Source: Crenobacter intestini
GTDB lineage: Bacteria > Pseudomonadota > Gammaproteobacteria > Burkholderiales > Chromobacteriaceae
Direction: 5' to 3'
Length of the DNA stretch: 64,000 bases
Assembly: GCF_004919095.1 (NCBI RefSeq)
Contig: NZ_STGJ01000007.1
Location: forward strand, 1-64,000
A program made the translations under genes and the position numbers. The notes below the pieces were generated by a model, which had not been told where the DNA came from, did no database searches, and worked only from the letters and a program-made list of their open reading frames with translations. This document shows positions 1 through 8,336 of the stretch, one piece after another (position 1 is the first letter of the stretch; the number at the start of each line of letters is the position of its first letter).

Positions 1-22
1 CGCCAGACGCCCCATCCGCAGA

Positions 23-49
23 CCCCCGACTCCATGAGTCGGGGGTTTT
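23..49 (+). terminator. Intrinsic terminator
   Basis: A 9-bp perfect stem (CCCCCGACT / AGTCGGGGG) with a 5-nt loop is followed by TTTT. It would end a plus-strand transcript entering from the left of the window. Nothing else supported lies between it and the next hairpin at 191. Confidence 0.8.
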
Positions 50-190
50 GCTTTGTGCGCGCAGCCAATACATCTGCCGCGCGCATTCTTCCGCATCGCC
101 CCGCATGCCTGGGGTTTGGTTTCCGGGCCAACAGCGCCGGCGTCGGCACCTTTGCCGTGTGCCTTCCCGCATTCCCCACGCAGATAAACA

Positions 191-222
191 AAAAGGGCGT
201 GTCCATCAGGACACGCCCTTTT
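191..222. terminator. Bidirectional terminator
   Basis: A 14-bp perfect stem, AAAAGGGCGTGTCC / GGACACGCCCTTTT, with a 4-nt loop. A and T runs on both sides let it work in both directions. It is suited to ending the minus-strand lapG-lapD transcript. Between it and the lapD stop there is only a GC palindrome at 365-383 (GCGCGCACC / GGTGCGCGC). Confidence 0.8.
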
Positions 223-390
223 GGCGTTGTTGCGGCGTTCGGCTCAGGCCAACCGCGCTGCGGTCTAGTTAGGCCTTGTGCAATGGCCAGCCCGCCTCGG
301 TTAGCTGTTACCCGTTCCCGCTCGTCTGGCAGTCGGCCAGCCGCCGGATGCTGGAGGGGGTGTGGCGCGCACCGGGTGCGCGCCTGCCAT

Positions 391-2367
391 TCAAGGCTGG
401 GCCGTCCCGATGGCCGAGCCGGTCATCCCCCAGATGCCCAGCGCAGCGAGCGCTTTCGCGTCTTCGGTGTCGCTGATGCCCTTGGCGATCAGCCGTACGC
501 CGAGCAGGTTCGCCATCTGCAGCAGGCCGCGCACGACGGCCTGGCGGCCGCTGTCGCGGTGGATGTCGCGGGTGAGCAGGGGTTCGAGCACCAGATAGTC
601 GAGGCCGACTTCGCCCAGCCGTGCGACCAGCCCCAGGTCGTTGCCGCTGATCTCGACCGCGACGCCGTGCTGCAGTGGCTTCATGTGGCGGCAGAGCGCG
701 CAGAAGGCTTCCCAGTGTTCGCCCAGCATCAGTTCGTTGACTTCCAGGTTCAGCCGGCCGGCCGGGACGTCGCTGACGGCCTGCGCGAGCGCTTCGGCAA
801 AGCCCGGCGCCGCCAGCGAGGCGGCAGTCAGGTTGACCGCGGTACGCGTCTGGCGTGCCTTGACGGCGGCGAGGCGGACGGCGGCGAGGTCGATCCGGTC
901 GGTGATGCGCAACTGCAGCGCCTGCGACACCAGTTGCAGCGCGTTGACGCGCGGCGTCTTCCCGTCTGCCGGCAAGTACAGCATCCCCTCCAACCACAAC
1001 GTCTGGCCGTCGGCCTGGCACACCGGGTAGTACTGCAGCGCGAGCCTGTCCCCAGTGCAGGCGGCGTCGATCAGCGTGCGCCAGTCCTGCTGGCTGGCGG
1101 CGACAGCATGCTGCTCGTGGCGGGCTCGCTGGCGGTGGCCGGCTGCCGCCTCGGACAGCGCGAGGTCGGCGCGGGCGAGCATGTCGGCCAGCCTGTCCTG
1201 CGGGGAGAACGAAGTGGCGCCGACATGGGCGACGTCGGCCTGGTCGGTCAGCCCCATTTGCGGGTAGGCGGACAACTGCTCCAGCAACTGTGCGGCCAGG
1301 GCGTCGGCGGCTGCGGTATCGAGCGCCGGCCCGTACAGCGCGAAGTCGGCACCGCGCAGGCGGACGGCCAGTGCACCCTTCAGCGGGCGGGCGAGCGTGG
1401 CGAGGTCATCCGCCAGCCGGCCGAGCAGACGGTCGACCGCCGGTGCGCCCAAGCGGCCGTTCAGTGCGGCAAGGTCGGTGACGCGCACCAGCAGCAACTG
1501 GCCGGCGCTGCCTTGCGCATCTGCCTGCGCCTGGGCGTGGTGGGCGCGCTCGAGCAGGGTGCGGTTGACGAGGCCGGTGGCCGGGTCGCGGTCCTGGTCG
1601 CGCTTGAGGGCAGACAATTCTTCCGCCTGTTGCACGAGGAAGGCCTGCAGCCGCTCGACCATCTGGTTCATGCTGGCGGTGACGCGAGCCAGTTCGGGGA
1701 TGGCGGGGACGGGCAGGCGGACAAAGCGGCGTTCGCCCAGTGCACGCGCTTGGCCGACCACGCTGTCTAGCTGGCGGCGGATGCGGCGGATGTCGAGCGA
1801 ACCCAGCAGTCCGGCTACGGCCACCACGCCGAACAGCGCGAACAGCGTCTGCCAGGCGCTCTGCCACAAGGACAGGTAGGCGTAACCGGCGTCCGAAGTG
1901 ACCTGTAGCACGCCCGCCTGCTGCCAGCCTCGGGTCAGGCTGGCCTCGCCGCTACGCGGGCGGATCGGCAGCAACTGGCGGAACCAGGCCGGCACGCTCT
2001 GGGCGATGTCCCTGTTTTCCCGCTGCACCAGCACCCGACCCTGGTTGTCGCGCCAGACGATGCGGCTGAAATGGCCGAGGTCGAAGCTTGCGTTGATCAG
2101 TGTCTCGGCCGCGGCCTGGTCGGCCTCGGCCTGGGTGATCATCAGCGCGAGCGCGTTGGCGGTTTCCGTGCCCTGCGCTTCCAGTTGCTGTTCGAGGTAG
2201 GCGCGGGCGCCGAGCAGGTTGGTCGCCAGCGCGGCGCCGGTGGCCAGCACCACGATCATCACCAGCAGCAGCCACAGCCGCTGGATCAGCGACAGGGTGC
2301 GGCGGGCAGGACCGGCTGCCGCTTGCGGTAGAGGGGTGCCGGATGCGGCAGTAGCGGAATCGATCAT
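391..2367 (-). CDS. lapD: LapD-like c-di-GMP receptor (degenerate GGDEF-EAL, HAMP)
   Basis: A 658-aa inner-membrane protein. TM1 is at about residues 31-52, a periplasmic LapD/MoxY-type domain at 53-168, TM2 at about 171-191, then HAMP, GGDEF (about 259-400) and EAL (about 420-655). Both enzymatic signatures are degenerate: RGADF stands where GGDEF should be and LEGML where EALLR should be, as expected for a receptor that binds c-di-GMP without making or cutting it. W148 in the periplasmic RGWQQ segment matches the tryptophan known in the family to contact LapG. The start is chosen because its ATG overlaps the lapG TGA (ATGA), implying translational coupling. In this family, c-di-GMP binding makes LapD sequester LapG and so keeps a large adhesin on the surface. 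Confidence 0.9.
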   Translation of the reverse strand: MIDSATAASGTPLPQAAAGPARRTLSLIQRLWLLLVMIVVLATGAALATNLLGARAYLEQQLEAQGTETANALALMITQAEADQAAAETLINASFDLGHFSRIVWRDNQGRVLVQRENRDIAQSVPAWFRQLLPIRPRSGEASLTRGWQQAGVLQVTSDAGYAYLSLWQSAWQTLFALFGVVAVAGLLGSLDIRRIRRQLDSVVGQARALGERRFVRLPVPAIPELARVTASMNQMVERLQAFLVQQAEELSALKRDQDRDPATGLVNRTLLERAHHAQAQADAQGSAGQLLLVRVTDLAALNGRLGAPAVDRLLGRLADDLATLARPLKGALAVRLRGADFALYGPALDTAAADALAAQLLEQLSAYPQMGLTDQADVAHVGATSFSPQDRLADMLARADLALSEAAAGHRQRARHEQHAVAASQQDWRTLIDAACTGDRLALQYYPVCQADGQTLWLEGMLYLPADGKTPRVNALQLVSQALQLRITDRIDLAAVRLAAVKARQTRTAVNLTAASLAAPGFAEALAQAVSDVPAGRLNLEVNELMLGEHWEAFCALCRHMKPLQHGVAVEISGNDLGLVARLGEVGLDYLVLEPLLTRDIHRDSGRQAVVRGLLQMANLLGVRLIAKGISDTEDAKALAALGIWGMTGSAIGTAQP

Positions 2368-3017
2368 GGGTTCAATCCATCCTTTTTCATGCGGTCGAGC
2401 AACTGCCGCCAGCGGGTGAGGCGGTCGACATTGCTGCTCTGGTTGCCGACCCATAGCGCGCCGGCGTTAAAGCTGAACACGGGGGTCAGGTCGTCCCGTT
2501 GCGAGGCGGGCAGCAGGGATCCGACCAGGTTGTCTAGAATCAGCGGCTCCGCGTTGGGCTGCGGGTAGTAGGCCAGCACCATATGCGCCTGGCTGACCCG
2601 GCTGTTGGCGTCGCCGATGCGCGCGCGTACATAGGTCAGCCGCAGCTTGTCCGGCGAGACGCCGACCAAGCGCAAGGACATGTATTTGCCGATCGTGAAG
2701 TCCTCGCAGTCGCCCGCGCCCTTGCCGAACAGCTCGAACGGCGTGGCCCAGTAGTCGCTTTCTCCCCACACGTCGCGGTCCTCGGCAAAGCGGATCTTGC
2801 GGTTGAAGAACTGGTTGACGGCCAGCAGTTGCGCGCGCTCGTCCTGCCCGGCCAGCGAGACCAGTAGCGAGCGCCATTCCCGATACAGCGAGACGGCTTG
2901 CGGGCCGTAGCGCTGCACCGCCCGTTCGCCCGGCACCTCGACGGCCACGACCAGTGCCGCTAGCACGCAGGCTGCGAGCAGGGCGGACAGTCGGGCTAGG
3001 TGTTGGGAAAAAGCCAT
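2364..3017 (-). CDS. lapG: LapG-like periplasmic cysteine protease
   Basis: A 217-aa bacterial transglutaminase-like cysteine proteinase with an N-terminal signal or anchor segment (about residues 8-27). The catalytic triad is visible as C104 (GAGDCEDF), H145 (SQAHMVL) and D162 (ILDNL). LapG enzymes are calcium-dependent and cut the N-terminal retention module of a type I-secreted adhesin unless held by LapD. The gene is first in a two-gene unit with lapD, overlapping it by 4 bp, and is divergent from the tolC-like gene. The shared 136-bp upstream region is AT-richer and probably holds both promoters. The substrate adhesin is not in this window. Confidence 0.9.
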   Translation of the reverse strand: MAFSQHLARLSALLAACVLAALVVAVEVPGERAVQRYGPQAVSLYREWRSLLVSLAGQDERAQLLAVNQFFNRKIRFAEDRDVWGESDYWATPFELFGKGAGDCEDFTIGKYMSLRLVGVSPDKLRLTYVRARIGDANSRVSQAHMVLAYYPQPNAEPLILDNLVGSLLPASQRDDLTPVFSFNAGALWVGNQSSNVDRLTRWRQLLDRMKKDGLNP

Positions 3018-3153
3018 GGCAGGCGTTGTAAATAAACAATTGATACTATGCTATACAAATCCGCCGTGCTTATGTGTACAATTTCGTCATTAAGTGACGT
3101 TGCATTTTCTTTCAAATGTCGGGTTCAAGCTGCATTGCTGCGCGGAGGAAATC

Positions 3154-4698
3154 ATGAAGAAGTTGACGCTGGCTGTTCTGGGGGCGCTCGGGGTTGGTCT
3201 CACCCATTTCGCGGGCGCGGTGACGCTCGGTGAGGCGGTCGAGAAGACCGTGCTGAACAACCCGGAAGTGCGCTTTAGCTGGCATGAGTTCCGAGCGGCG
3301 AGCGAGGAGCAGGGCATCGGCCGCGCCGGCTACCTGCCGACGCTGGACCTCGGCTATGACTGGGGCAAGAGCAAGACCACCGAGGACGCGACACAGTCGG
3401 GCGGCCCGGAAAAGACCGTCAGCCTGACCAGCAAGGGCTGGAGCCTGAACCTGACTCAGAACCTGTTCCAGGGCCTGCAGACGCAGAACCTGGTGCGCCA
3501 GCTCGACTACGCGCAGCGTGCCAAGTACTTCCGCTTCCTCGCCGCGACCGAGGTTCAGGCGCTGGAAGCCGCCCGCGCCTATGTCGACGTGCAGCGCTAC
3601 CGCCAGCTGGTCGCCTACGCGCAGGACAATTACGCGACCCACCAGGCGATCTACAACCAGCTGCAGGACAAGGTGCAGGCCGGCGTCGGCCGCCGGGTCG
3701 ACCTCGAGCAGGCGGCCGGCCGCCTGGCGCTCGCCAAGTCCAACCTGGTGACCGAGCTGTCCAACCTCGGCGACGTCTCGGCGCGCTACGCGCGGCTGAC
3801 CGGTGAGGAGCCTGGCTTGCAGATGAGCGAGCCGGCCTCGCTGAAGGCGCAACTGCCCAAGGATGGCGAGCTGATCTCCGCCGCGCTGAAGACCAGCCCG
3901 GGCTACCTCGCCGCGCTGGAAGAAGTGCGCGCGTCGCGTGCCGACGTCAACGTGCGCAAGGGCGCCTTCTCGCCGACACTGGATTTGCGCGCGAGCACCG
4001 CGCACGGCGACAACCTCGACGGCTCCGACGGCCGCAACAAGCGTAACGCGGTCGACCTGATCCTGAACGTCAACCTGTTCCGTGGCGGTGCCGACCGCGC
4101 GCGGCTCGGCGTGGCGGCCGAGCGCCTGAACGCTGCGCTCGACCTGCGCGACAAGGCGTGCGTGGACCTGCGCCAGACCCTGCGCATCGCGCACAACGAC
4201 ACCCGCAAGCTCGAAGAGCAGATGGCCTACCTGCGCCAGCACCGCCTGTCGACCGAAAAGGCACGCGACGCCTACCGTGCGCAGTTCGACATCGGCCAGC
4301 GCACCCTGCTCGACCTGCTAGACAGCGAGAACGAACTCTACGACGCCAAGCGTGCGCAGCTGAACGCCGAGCAGGACATCCTGCTCGCGCAGGCGCGGGT
4401 GCTTGCGTCGTCCGGGCGACTGCTGGAAACGCTCAAGATCAAGCCGATCGAACGCTACGACTTCGCCGACCCGGCGCGTGACGAAGAAGCGGGCGCGTGC
4501 GCGACCCAGTACGCGGCTGCGCCGGGTTACGACTTCTCGTCCATCGAGGTCAAGCCCTACCGTGCGGTCAGCGCCCAGCCGGCACCGGCTGCCGCGCCGG
4601 CCGCAGCCGTACCTGCCAAGAAAGTGAAGCCTGCCAAGCAGGCGGCACCGGCCAAGGCTGCGCCGGCCAAGCCTGCCCAGCCTGCCAAGGCCGGCTAA
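3154..4698 (+). CDS. TolC-family type I secretion outer-membrane protein (LapE-like)
   Basis: A 514-aa protein with a signal peptide (MKKLTLAVLGALGVGL, cleavage near AGA) and two repeated outer-membrane efflux halves rich in long helices. Examples are the segment starting TLGEAVEKTVLNNPEV and the second half around LLDSENELYDAK. The start follows a GGAGGAA Shine-Dalgarno at 3144-3150. The C-terminus carries an unusual Lys/Ala/Pro-rich low-complexity tail of about 45 residues. TolC-type proteins form the outer-membrane duct of type I exporters. Divergence from lapG-lapD suggests it exports the LapG-cleaved adhesin. The ABC transporter and membrane fusion protein are not seen here. Confidence 0.85.
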   Translation: MKKLTLAVLGALGVGLTHFAGAVTLGEAVEKTVLNNPEVRFSWHEFRAASEEQGIGRAGYLPTLDLGYDWGKSKTTEDATQSGGPEKTVSLTSKGWSLNLTQNLFQGLQTQNLVRQLDYAQRAKYFRFLAATEVQALEAARAYVDVQRYRQLVAYAQDNYATHQAIYNQLQDKVQAGVGRRVDLEQAAGRLALAKSNLVTELSNLGDVSARYARLTGEEPGLQMSEPASLKAQLPKDGELISAALKTSPGYLAALEEVRASRADVNVRKGAFSPTLDLRASTAHGDNLDGSDGRNKRNAVDLILNVNLFRGGADRARLGVAAERLNAALDLRDKACVDLRQTLRIAHNDTRKLEEQMAYLRQHRLSTEKARDAYRAQFDIGQRTLLDLLDSENELYDAKRAQLNAEQDILLAQARVLASSGRLLETLKIKPIERYDFADPARDEEAGACATQYAAAPGYDFSSIEVKPYRAVSAQPAPAAAPAAAVPAKKVKPAKQAAPAKAAPAKPAQPAKAG

Positions 4699-5492
4699 AC
4701 CGGTTTGCCTAAGTCGACGGGTGCTGCGGCGGAGAGCCGCAGCACCCGTTTTGCATTCTGTGAGGTGATCTCGGCAATGGTGTCCAGCGGGACGCCGCGC
4801 AGGCTTGCGAGCAGCGTGGCGTAGTGCGCGACGTTGGCCGGCTCGTTCGGCACGCCCTGTGCCCACTCCGGGCGCATGTCCGGCGCGTCGGTCTCCAGCA
4901 CCAGTGCATCCAGCGGCAGCGTCGCGGCGAGCTGGCGGATGCGCGTCGAGCCGCTATAGCTCATCGCGCCGCCGAACCCCAGGCAGAAACCCAGCGCGAT
5001 GAACGCCTCGGCCTGCTGCACGCTGCCGTTGAAGGCGTGGGCGATACCGCCCGGCACCGGGTACTGGCGCAGGTATTTGAGCACGCGGTCCTGCGCGCGG
5101 CGCACGTGCAGCAGCACCGGCAGGTCGTGGCGGCGGGCGAGCTTCAACTGGGCGGCCAGCAGCGCCTCCTGCTGCGCCGGGTCCAGTCCCTCTTGCCAGA
5201 AGTCGAGGCCGATCTCGCCGACGGCGACCGGCCGTTCGGCCTCGAGCAAGTTGTCGAGCAGCGCCAGGTGCGCAGCGGTGTGCTGGTTGAGGTAGATCGG
5301 ATGCAGGCCAAGCGCGACCGGGCAGCCGTAACGGCTGCGTAGCGCCAGCACCGCGTCGAAGTTGTCGGCGGCAACCGCCGGCACCACGATCTGCGCGACG
5401 CCCGCCGCGCGCGCGCGGCCGACGACGGCACCCTGCGTGCCATCAAATTCGGCGGCGTCCAGATGGCAGTGGGTGTCGATCAGCTCGGGCAT
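4695..5492 (-). CDS. tatD: TatD-family metal-dependent hydrolase / 3'-5' exonuclease
   Basis: A 265-aa TIM-barrel hydrolase. Metal ligands are visible: HCHLD at the N-terminus, GEIGLDF (Glu), a His after LPVLLHVRRA, HAFNGS and ETDAPDM near the C-terminus. Members are cytosolic DNases or D-aminoacyl-tRNA-deacylase-like enzymes; the substrate cannot be assigned from sequence. The start at MPELIDTHCH is preferred because the conserved domain begins there, but an ATG 4 codons upstream is possible and neither has a good Shine-Dalgarno. The stop codon overlaps the stop of the convergent tolC-like gene by 2 bp. Confidence 0.88.
   Translation of the reverse strand: MPELIDTHCHLDAAEFDGTQGAVVGRARAAGVAQIVVPAVAADNFDAVLALRSRYGCPVALGLHPIYLNQHTAAHLALLDNLLEAERPVAVGEIGLDFWQEGLDPAQQEALLAAQLKLARRHDLPVLLHVRRAQDRVLKYLRQYPVPGGIAHAFNGSVQQAEAFIALGFCLGFGGAMSYSGSTRIRQLAATLPLDALVLETDAPDMRPEWAQGVPNEPANVAHYATLLASLRGVPLDTIAEITSQNAKRVLRLSAAAPVDLGKPV
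4717..4752 (+). terminator. Terminator of the tolC-like gene, inside the 3' end of tatD
   Basis: A 14-bp perfect stem, ACGGGTGCTGCGGC / GCCGCAGCACCCGT, with a 5-nt loop (GGAGA) and a T run at 4749-4752. It ends the plus-strand gene that stops at 4698. The same bases encode the C-terminal residues of the convergent tatD gene. Confidence 0.8.
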
Positions 5493-5524
5493 GCTGCACA
5501 GCATAGCGCAAGCGGTCGGTCGGG

Positions 5525-6406
5525 TCAGGCGGCGAGCCGTGCGGGCACGCCGAGCGCGTCAAGGGTGTCGAGCACGCCGATGGCCGTATCCAGGCCGGAG
5601 CTAGAGCCGTGCGCGAGCAGCGCGGTCAGCGCGTGCCGCGCCTGTGTGGCGTCGTCGTCGGCGAGTGCGTCAAGCAAGGTGGCCAGCAGCGGGCTGAAGA
5701 GTGCCTGGCAGGCGAGGTGCAGGTAGTCGCGGCTGACCCGCGAGGTGGCGGACAACTGTGGCCGGATGACCGAAGCGGCCCGGGCAAACAGCGCGGGTGC
5801 GCGCCAGGCGAGCACGGCGAGGCTGCCGCACAGCAGGTCGTCGCCGGCCGGCGTCAGTCCGCAGCCCAGCCCGACCAGTGCGGCGGTCGTTTGTGGCAAG
5901 CGGTCCGGGTTTGTCAGCGCGCCTTGATACGCTGCGCGCGGGGCGGCCAGCCAGGGGTGGGCGGCGTGCCATTCGTGTGCGGGGCGCGAGCGGGCGGCGC
6001 GTTCGATGGCGAGGGCCAGCTGCGGCAGCAGGATGGCTAGCTGGCCGGGCGTGGCGTGGCGGGCGGGGGCCCGGAAGGTCTGCTCCGTCAGGCGGGTGGC
6101 GGGGCAGGGCAGGTGCAGGGGGCCGACGGCAAGGCCGCTGCCGTCCAGCGTGACGGGCGTGTCGGGGCTGAACCAGTCGCGGCAGTCGCTGCCGGCGGGC
6201 AGACGCAGCGTCCACGCATGCGGTTGCGGGGTGAGCCGGGCGTCGAGTAGCGGCAACAGCAGCGCATGCCCGGCAAGCTCGATATTGCAGCAACGGGCAA
6301 ACACGCTGTGCACCCGGCCCGCGCCGCCGCAAGGCGGCGCGAGCGGGCCGGCCGCCTCGGCTTGCGGCCGCTCAGTCGGCGAGCGCTTCGATGACATGGT
6401 CCGCAT
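5525..6406 (-). CDS. DUF2877 protein, AllH/YlbF-like subunit of an oxamate-type carbamoyltransferase
   Basis: Up to 293 aa. The DUF2877 signature [17 protein letters not shown] is clear in the middle, followed by LPQL-type and [11 protein letters not shown] segments typical of the family. In E. coli the DUF2877 protein AllH joins FdrA/AllF and AllG to form oxamate carbamoyltransferase; the same three families all occur in this locus. The gene overlaps the 3' end of the amidohydrolase by about 35 bp. The start is uncertain: conserved sequence begins near [13 protein letters not shown], which a GTG at 6313 would also give. It lies in a minus-strand pair divergent from the other subunits. Confidence 0.75.
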   Translation of the reverse strand: MRTMSSKRSPTERPQAEAAGPLAPPCGGAGRVHSVFARCCNIELAGHALLLPLLDARLTPQPHAWTLRLPAGSDCRDWFSPDTPVTLDGSGLAVGPLHLPCPATRLTEQTFRAPARHATPGQLAILLPQLALAIERAARSRPAHEWHAAHPWLAAPRAAYQGALTNPDRLPQTTAALVGLGCGLTPAGDDLLCGSLAVLAWRAPALFARAASVIRPQLSATSRVSRDYLHLACQALFSPLLATLLDALADDDATQARHALTALLAHGSSSGLDTAIGVLDTLDALGVPARLAA

Positions 6407-7043
6407 CGCTGACCCAGCCGAAGATGCCGCCTTGCGCCTTGATCATCTCCAGCGCGACCCGGTAGAACTCCGGGAAGTAGCTGGCGACGCAGTCGGACGG
6501 AACCACGCACTCGTAGCCGCGGTCGTTCGCCTCGCGCACGGTGGTGTGCACGCAGACTTCGGCGGTCACGCCGCACACGATCAGCGTCTGGATCTCGCGG
6601 TTGCGCAGCAACAGATCGAGGTCGGTCGCGAAGAACGCGCCCTTGCCCGGCTTGTCGATCACCGGCTCGCCGTCGACCGGGTAGAGCTCGGGGATGATGT
6701 CGTGGCCGTATTCGCCGCGCACCAGGATGCGGCCCATCGGGCCCTTGTCGCCGATGCCGCATTCGAGGCCGCCGCGCAGGCGCTTGGCCGGCGGGCAGTC
6801 GCTCAGGTCGGGGCGGTGGCCTTCGCGGGTGTGGACGACGAAGAGGCCGGCCGCGCGTGCGGCGGCGAGCAGGCGCTGGCAGGGTTCGATGGTCGAGCGC
6901 AGCAGCGACACGTCGTTGCCGAGCATCTCGCCGAAGCCGCCCGGTTCTACGAAGTCGCGCTGCATGTCGATCATCACCAGCGCGGTGCGGCTGGGGTCGA
7001 ATTCCAGTTCGTACGGTTCGGCCTTGATCGTCTTCAGGGTCAT
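6372..7043 (-). CDS. Isochorismatase-fold cysteine amidohydrolase, biuret hydrolase-like
   Basis: A 223-aa cysteine hydrolase with the triad D26 (MIDMQRDF), K134 (DKPGKGAF) and C164 (TAEVCVHT), plus a Q204 in IKAQGGIFG. The stretch [10 protein letters not shown], the [20 protein letters not shown] segment and [10 protein letters not shown] strongly recall biuret amidohydrolase (BiuH) and related ureide amidases. That suggests cleavage of biuret, a carbamoylated amide or a ureido acid to release ammonia; the exact substrate is inferred. The start at 7043 has a GGAGA Shine-Dalgarno 7 nt upstream. It is co-directional with and overlaps the DUF2877 gene, and is divergent from lysR. Confidence 0.8.
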   Translation of the reverse strand: MTLKTIKAEPYELEFDPSRTALVMIDMQRDFVEPGGFGEMLGNDVSLLRSTIEPCQRLLAAARAAGLFVVHTREGHRPDLSDCPPAKRLRGGLECGIGDKGPMGRILVRGEYGHDIIPELYPVDGEPVIDKPGKGAFFATDLDLLLRNREIQTLIVCGVTAEVCVHTTVREANDRGYECVVPSDCVASYFPEFYRVALEMIKAQGGIFGWVSDADHVIEALAD

Positions 7044-7111
7044 GCTCATCTCCATTTCTGTATTCGGGCGCCGCCTGCTGGCGGGCAATTCTGGACGGGC
7101 AGCCGGGCTCT

Positions 7112-7129
7112 CCGGTGCAGGACAGGCAA
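7112..7129. repeat. 18-bp repeat, copy 1, upstream of the amidohydrolase
   Basis: CCGGTGCAGGACAGGCAA here and CCGGTGAAGGACAGGCAA at 9936-9953 match in 17 of 18 positions. Both lie just upstream of genes of the same locus and are followed by an A-rich GGCAAA element. A shared regulatory site is possible. Confidence 0.45.
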
Positions 7130-7197
7130 TGGCAAAAGTTTAGCCCTGCCGGCGGCGGCGCCTGGCGAAGGAAATTGCAGCACGTCTTACTGACGCA

Positions 7198-7210
7198 GCA
7201 AAATTTTTGA
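7198..7210. promoter_or_regulatory. Candidate LysR operator 1
   Basis: GCAAAATTTTTGA lies between the divergent amidohydrolase and lysR genes. The identical 13-mer recurs at 8201-8213 between lysR and the first permease. A related GGCAAAAGTTTAG is at 7131-7143. LysR-type regulators usually bind AT-rich interrupted repeats in the divergent region next to their own gene, so these are likely operators. Confidence 0.5.
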
Positions 7211-7274
7211 ACGCTCGGCAGAGTGTGAGTGATCGCTTATGATTGCGCCCTTAGCAGAACCGTGGGGGACGAGG

Positions 7275-8192
7275 ATGATCATCCAGACCGAAGCGCTGCG
7301 GGTGGTGGAAACGGTCGCCCGCTACCGCAGCTTTACCGCGGCCGCCGAACGGCTGCACAAGGTGCCGTCGGCGATCAGCTACACCGTGCGCAAGCTCGAG
7401 GAGAATATCGGCACCCAGCTGTTCAACCGCGAGGGCAAGCAGGTCGAGCTGACCGTCGAGGGCCACTACTTTCTCGAGCGAGCACGCGAGATCCTGCGCG
7501 ACCTGGAGACCCTGCAGTCCGACATCTCGCAGCTGCACGGCGGCGTCGAACAGCAGCTGCGCGTCGGCCTGAACAACCTGCTCAACGACGAGCCGTTGGC
7601 CGAACTCGCGGCCGACCTGCAGCAGCGCTTCCCCGCCTGCCAGCAGTCGTACCGGACCGAGGTGTACAACGGCGTGTGGGACGCGCTGCTCGACAGGCGC
7701 GTCGACCTGGCGCTGGGCGCGCCGAACGCCTTGCCGCAAGGGGCGGATCTGCGCTGCCTGCCGATGGGCGAGGTGCACTGGGACTTCGTGCTGAGCCCGC
7801 GCCATCCGCTGGCCGCGTGCGACGGCGTGCTCGGCAGCCGCGAGCTGGCCGTCTACCCTGCGATCTCGGTGATGGACACCGCGATGAGCCTGTCCAAGAA
7901 GGAAACCTGGCTGATCAAGGGGCAGAAGGTGATCTACGTGCCCGACTCGGCGAGCAAGCTGAAGATGCTGGTCGCCGGCGTTGGCGTCAGTTTCATGCCG
8001 CGCCACCTGTGTGCAGGCGCCTTGCGCCGCGGCCAGCTGGTGCGCCGCAATGTCTCCTCGCCCAAACCGCCGACGCCGATCATGGCAGCCTGGCACCGCC
8101 GGCACCGCGGCAAGGTGCTGGCGGCGCTGGTCGAGCGGCTGTCCGACCCGCAATTTACCGCGTGCTGGCTCTCCGGCAGCGAGGCTTTCTGA
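7275..8192 (+). CDS. LysR-family transcriptional regulator of the carbamoyltransferase locus
   Basis: A 305-aa LysR regulator. The N-terminal winged helix (about residues 1-62, with the recognition segment AAERLHKVPSAISYTVRKLE) precedes a periplasmic-binding-protein-like effector domain. The ATG at 7275 follows a GGGGGACGAGG Shine-Dalgarno. It sits centrally, divergent from the amidohydrolase/DUF2877 pair and upstream of permease-permease-fdrA-DUF1116, so it probably controls both arms. Identical 13-bp AT-rich motifs on both sides of the gene support this. The inducer is unknown; a ureide or purine/pyrimidine breakdown product would fit the neighbours. Confidence 0.88.
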   Translation: MIIQTEALRVVETVARYRSFTAAAERLHKVPSAISYTVRKLEENIGTQLFNREGKQVELTVEGHYFLERAREILRDLETLQSDISQLHGGVEQQLRVGLNNLLNDEPLAELAADLQQRFPACQQSYRTEVYNGVWDALLDRRVDLALGAPNALPQGADLRCLPMGEVHWDFVLSPRHPLAACDGVLGSRELAVYPAISVMDTAMSLSKKETWLIKGQKVIYVPDSASKLKMLVAGVGVSFMPRHLCAGALRRGQLVRRNVSSPKPPTPIMAAWHRRHRGKVLAALVERLSDPQFTACWLSGSEAF

Positions 8193-8200
8193 CGCCCCGT

Positions 8201-8213
8201 GCAAAATTTTTGA
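8201..8213. promoter_or_regulatory. Candidate LysR operator 2
   Basis: Second exact copy of GCAAAATTTTTGA, 9 bases after the lysR stop and about 125 bases before the first permease. Further variants of the ..CAAGTTTTT.. core follow at 8231-8245 and 8271-8279. Confidence 0.5.
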
Positions 8214-8220
8214 TCGAAAC

Positions 8221-8256
8221 GCGGCGGCCGTTGCAAGTTTTTGCAGCGGCCGCCGC
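8221..8256. promoter_or_regulatory. Long inverted repeat between lysR and permease 1
   Basis: A 10-bp outer stem, GCGGCGGCCG (8221-8230) / CGGCCGCCGC (8247-8256), continues through a T-G wobble into TGCAA / TTGCA with a 4-nt loop, giving a stem of about 16 bp. No T run follows, so a simple intrinsic terminator is unlikely. An operator, an attenuator or an mRNA-stabilising hairpin at the head of the permease operon fits better. Confidence 0.6.
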
Positions 8257-8336
8257 ACTTTGACCGACATCAAGTTTTTCCGGCTTGACCCGCCGCTAGA
8301 CTTGCCGCCATCGCATCCGAGCAAGGCCGTTTGAAC

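Noticed and set aside
34-1770. Long plus-strand frame opposite lapD
   Set aside because: It lies antisense to well-recognised GGDEF/EAL sequence and has only compositional bias.
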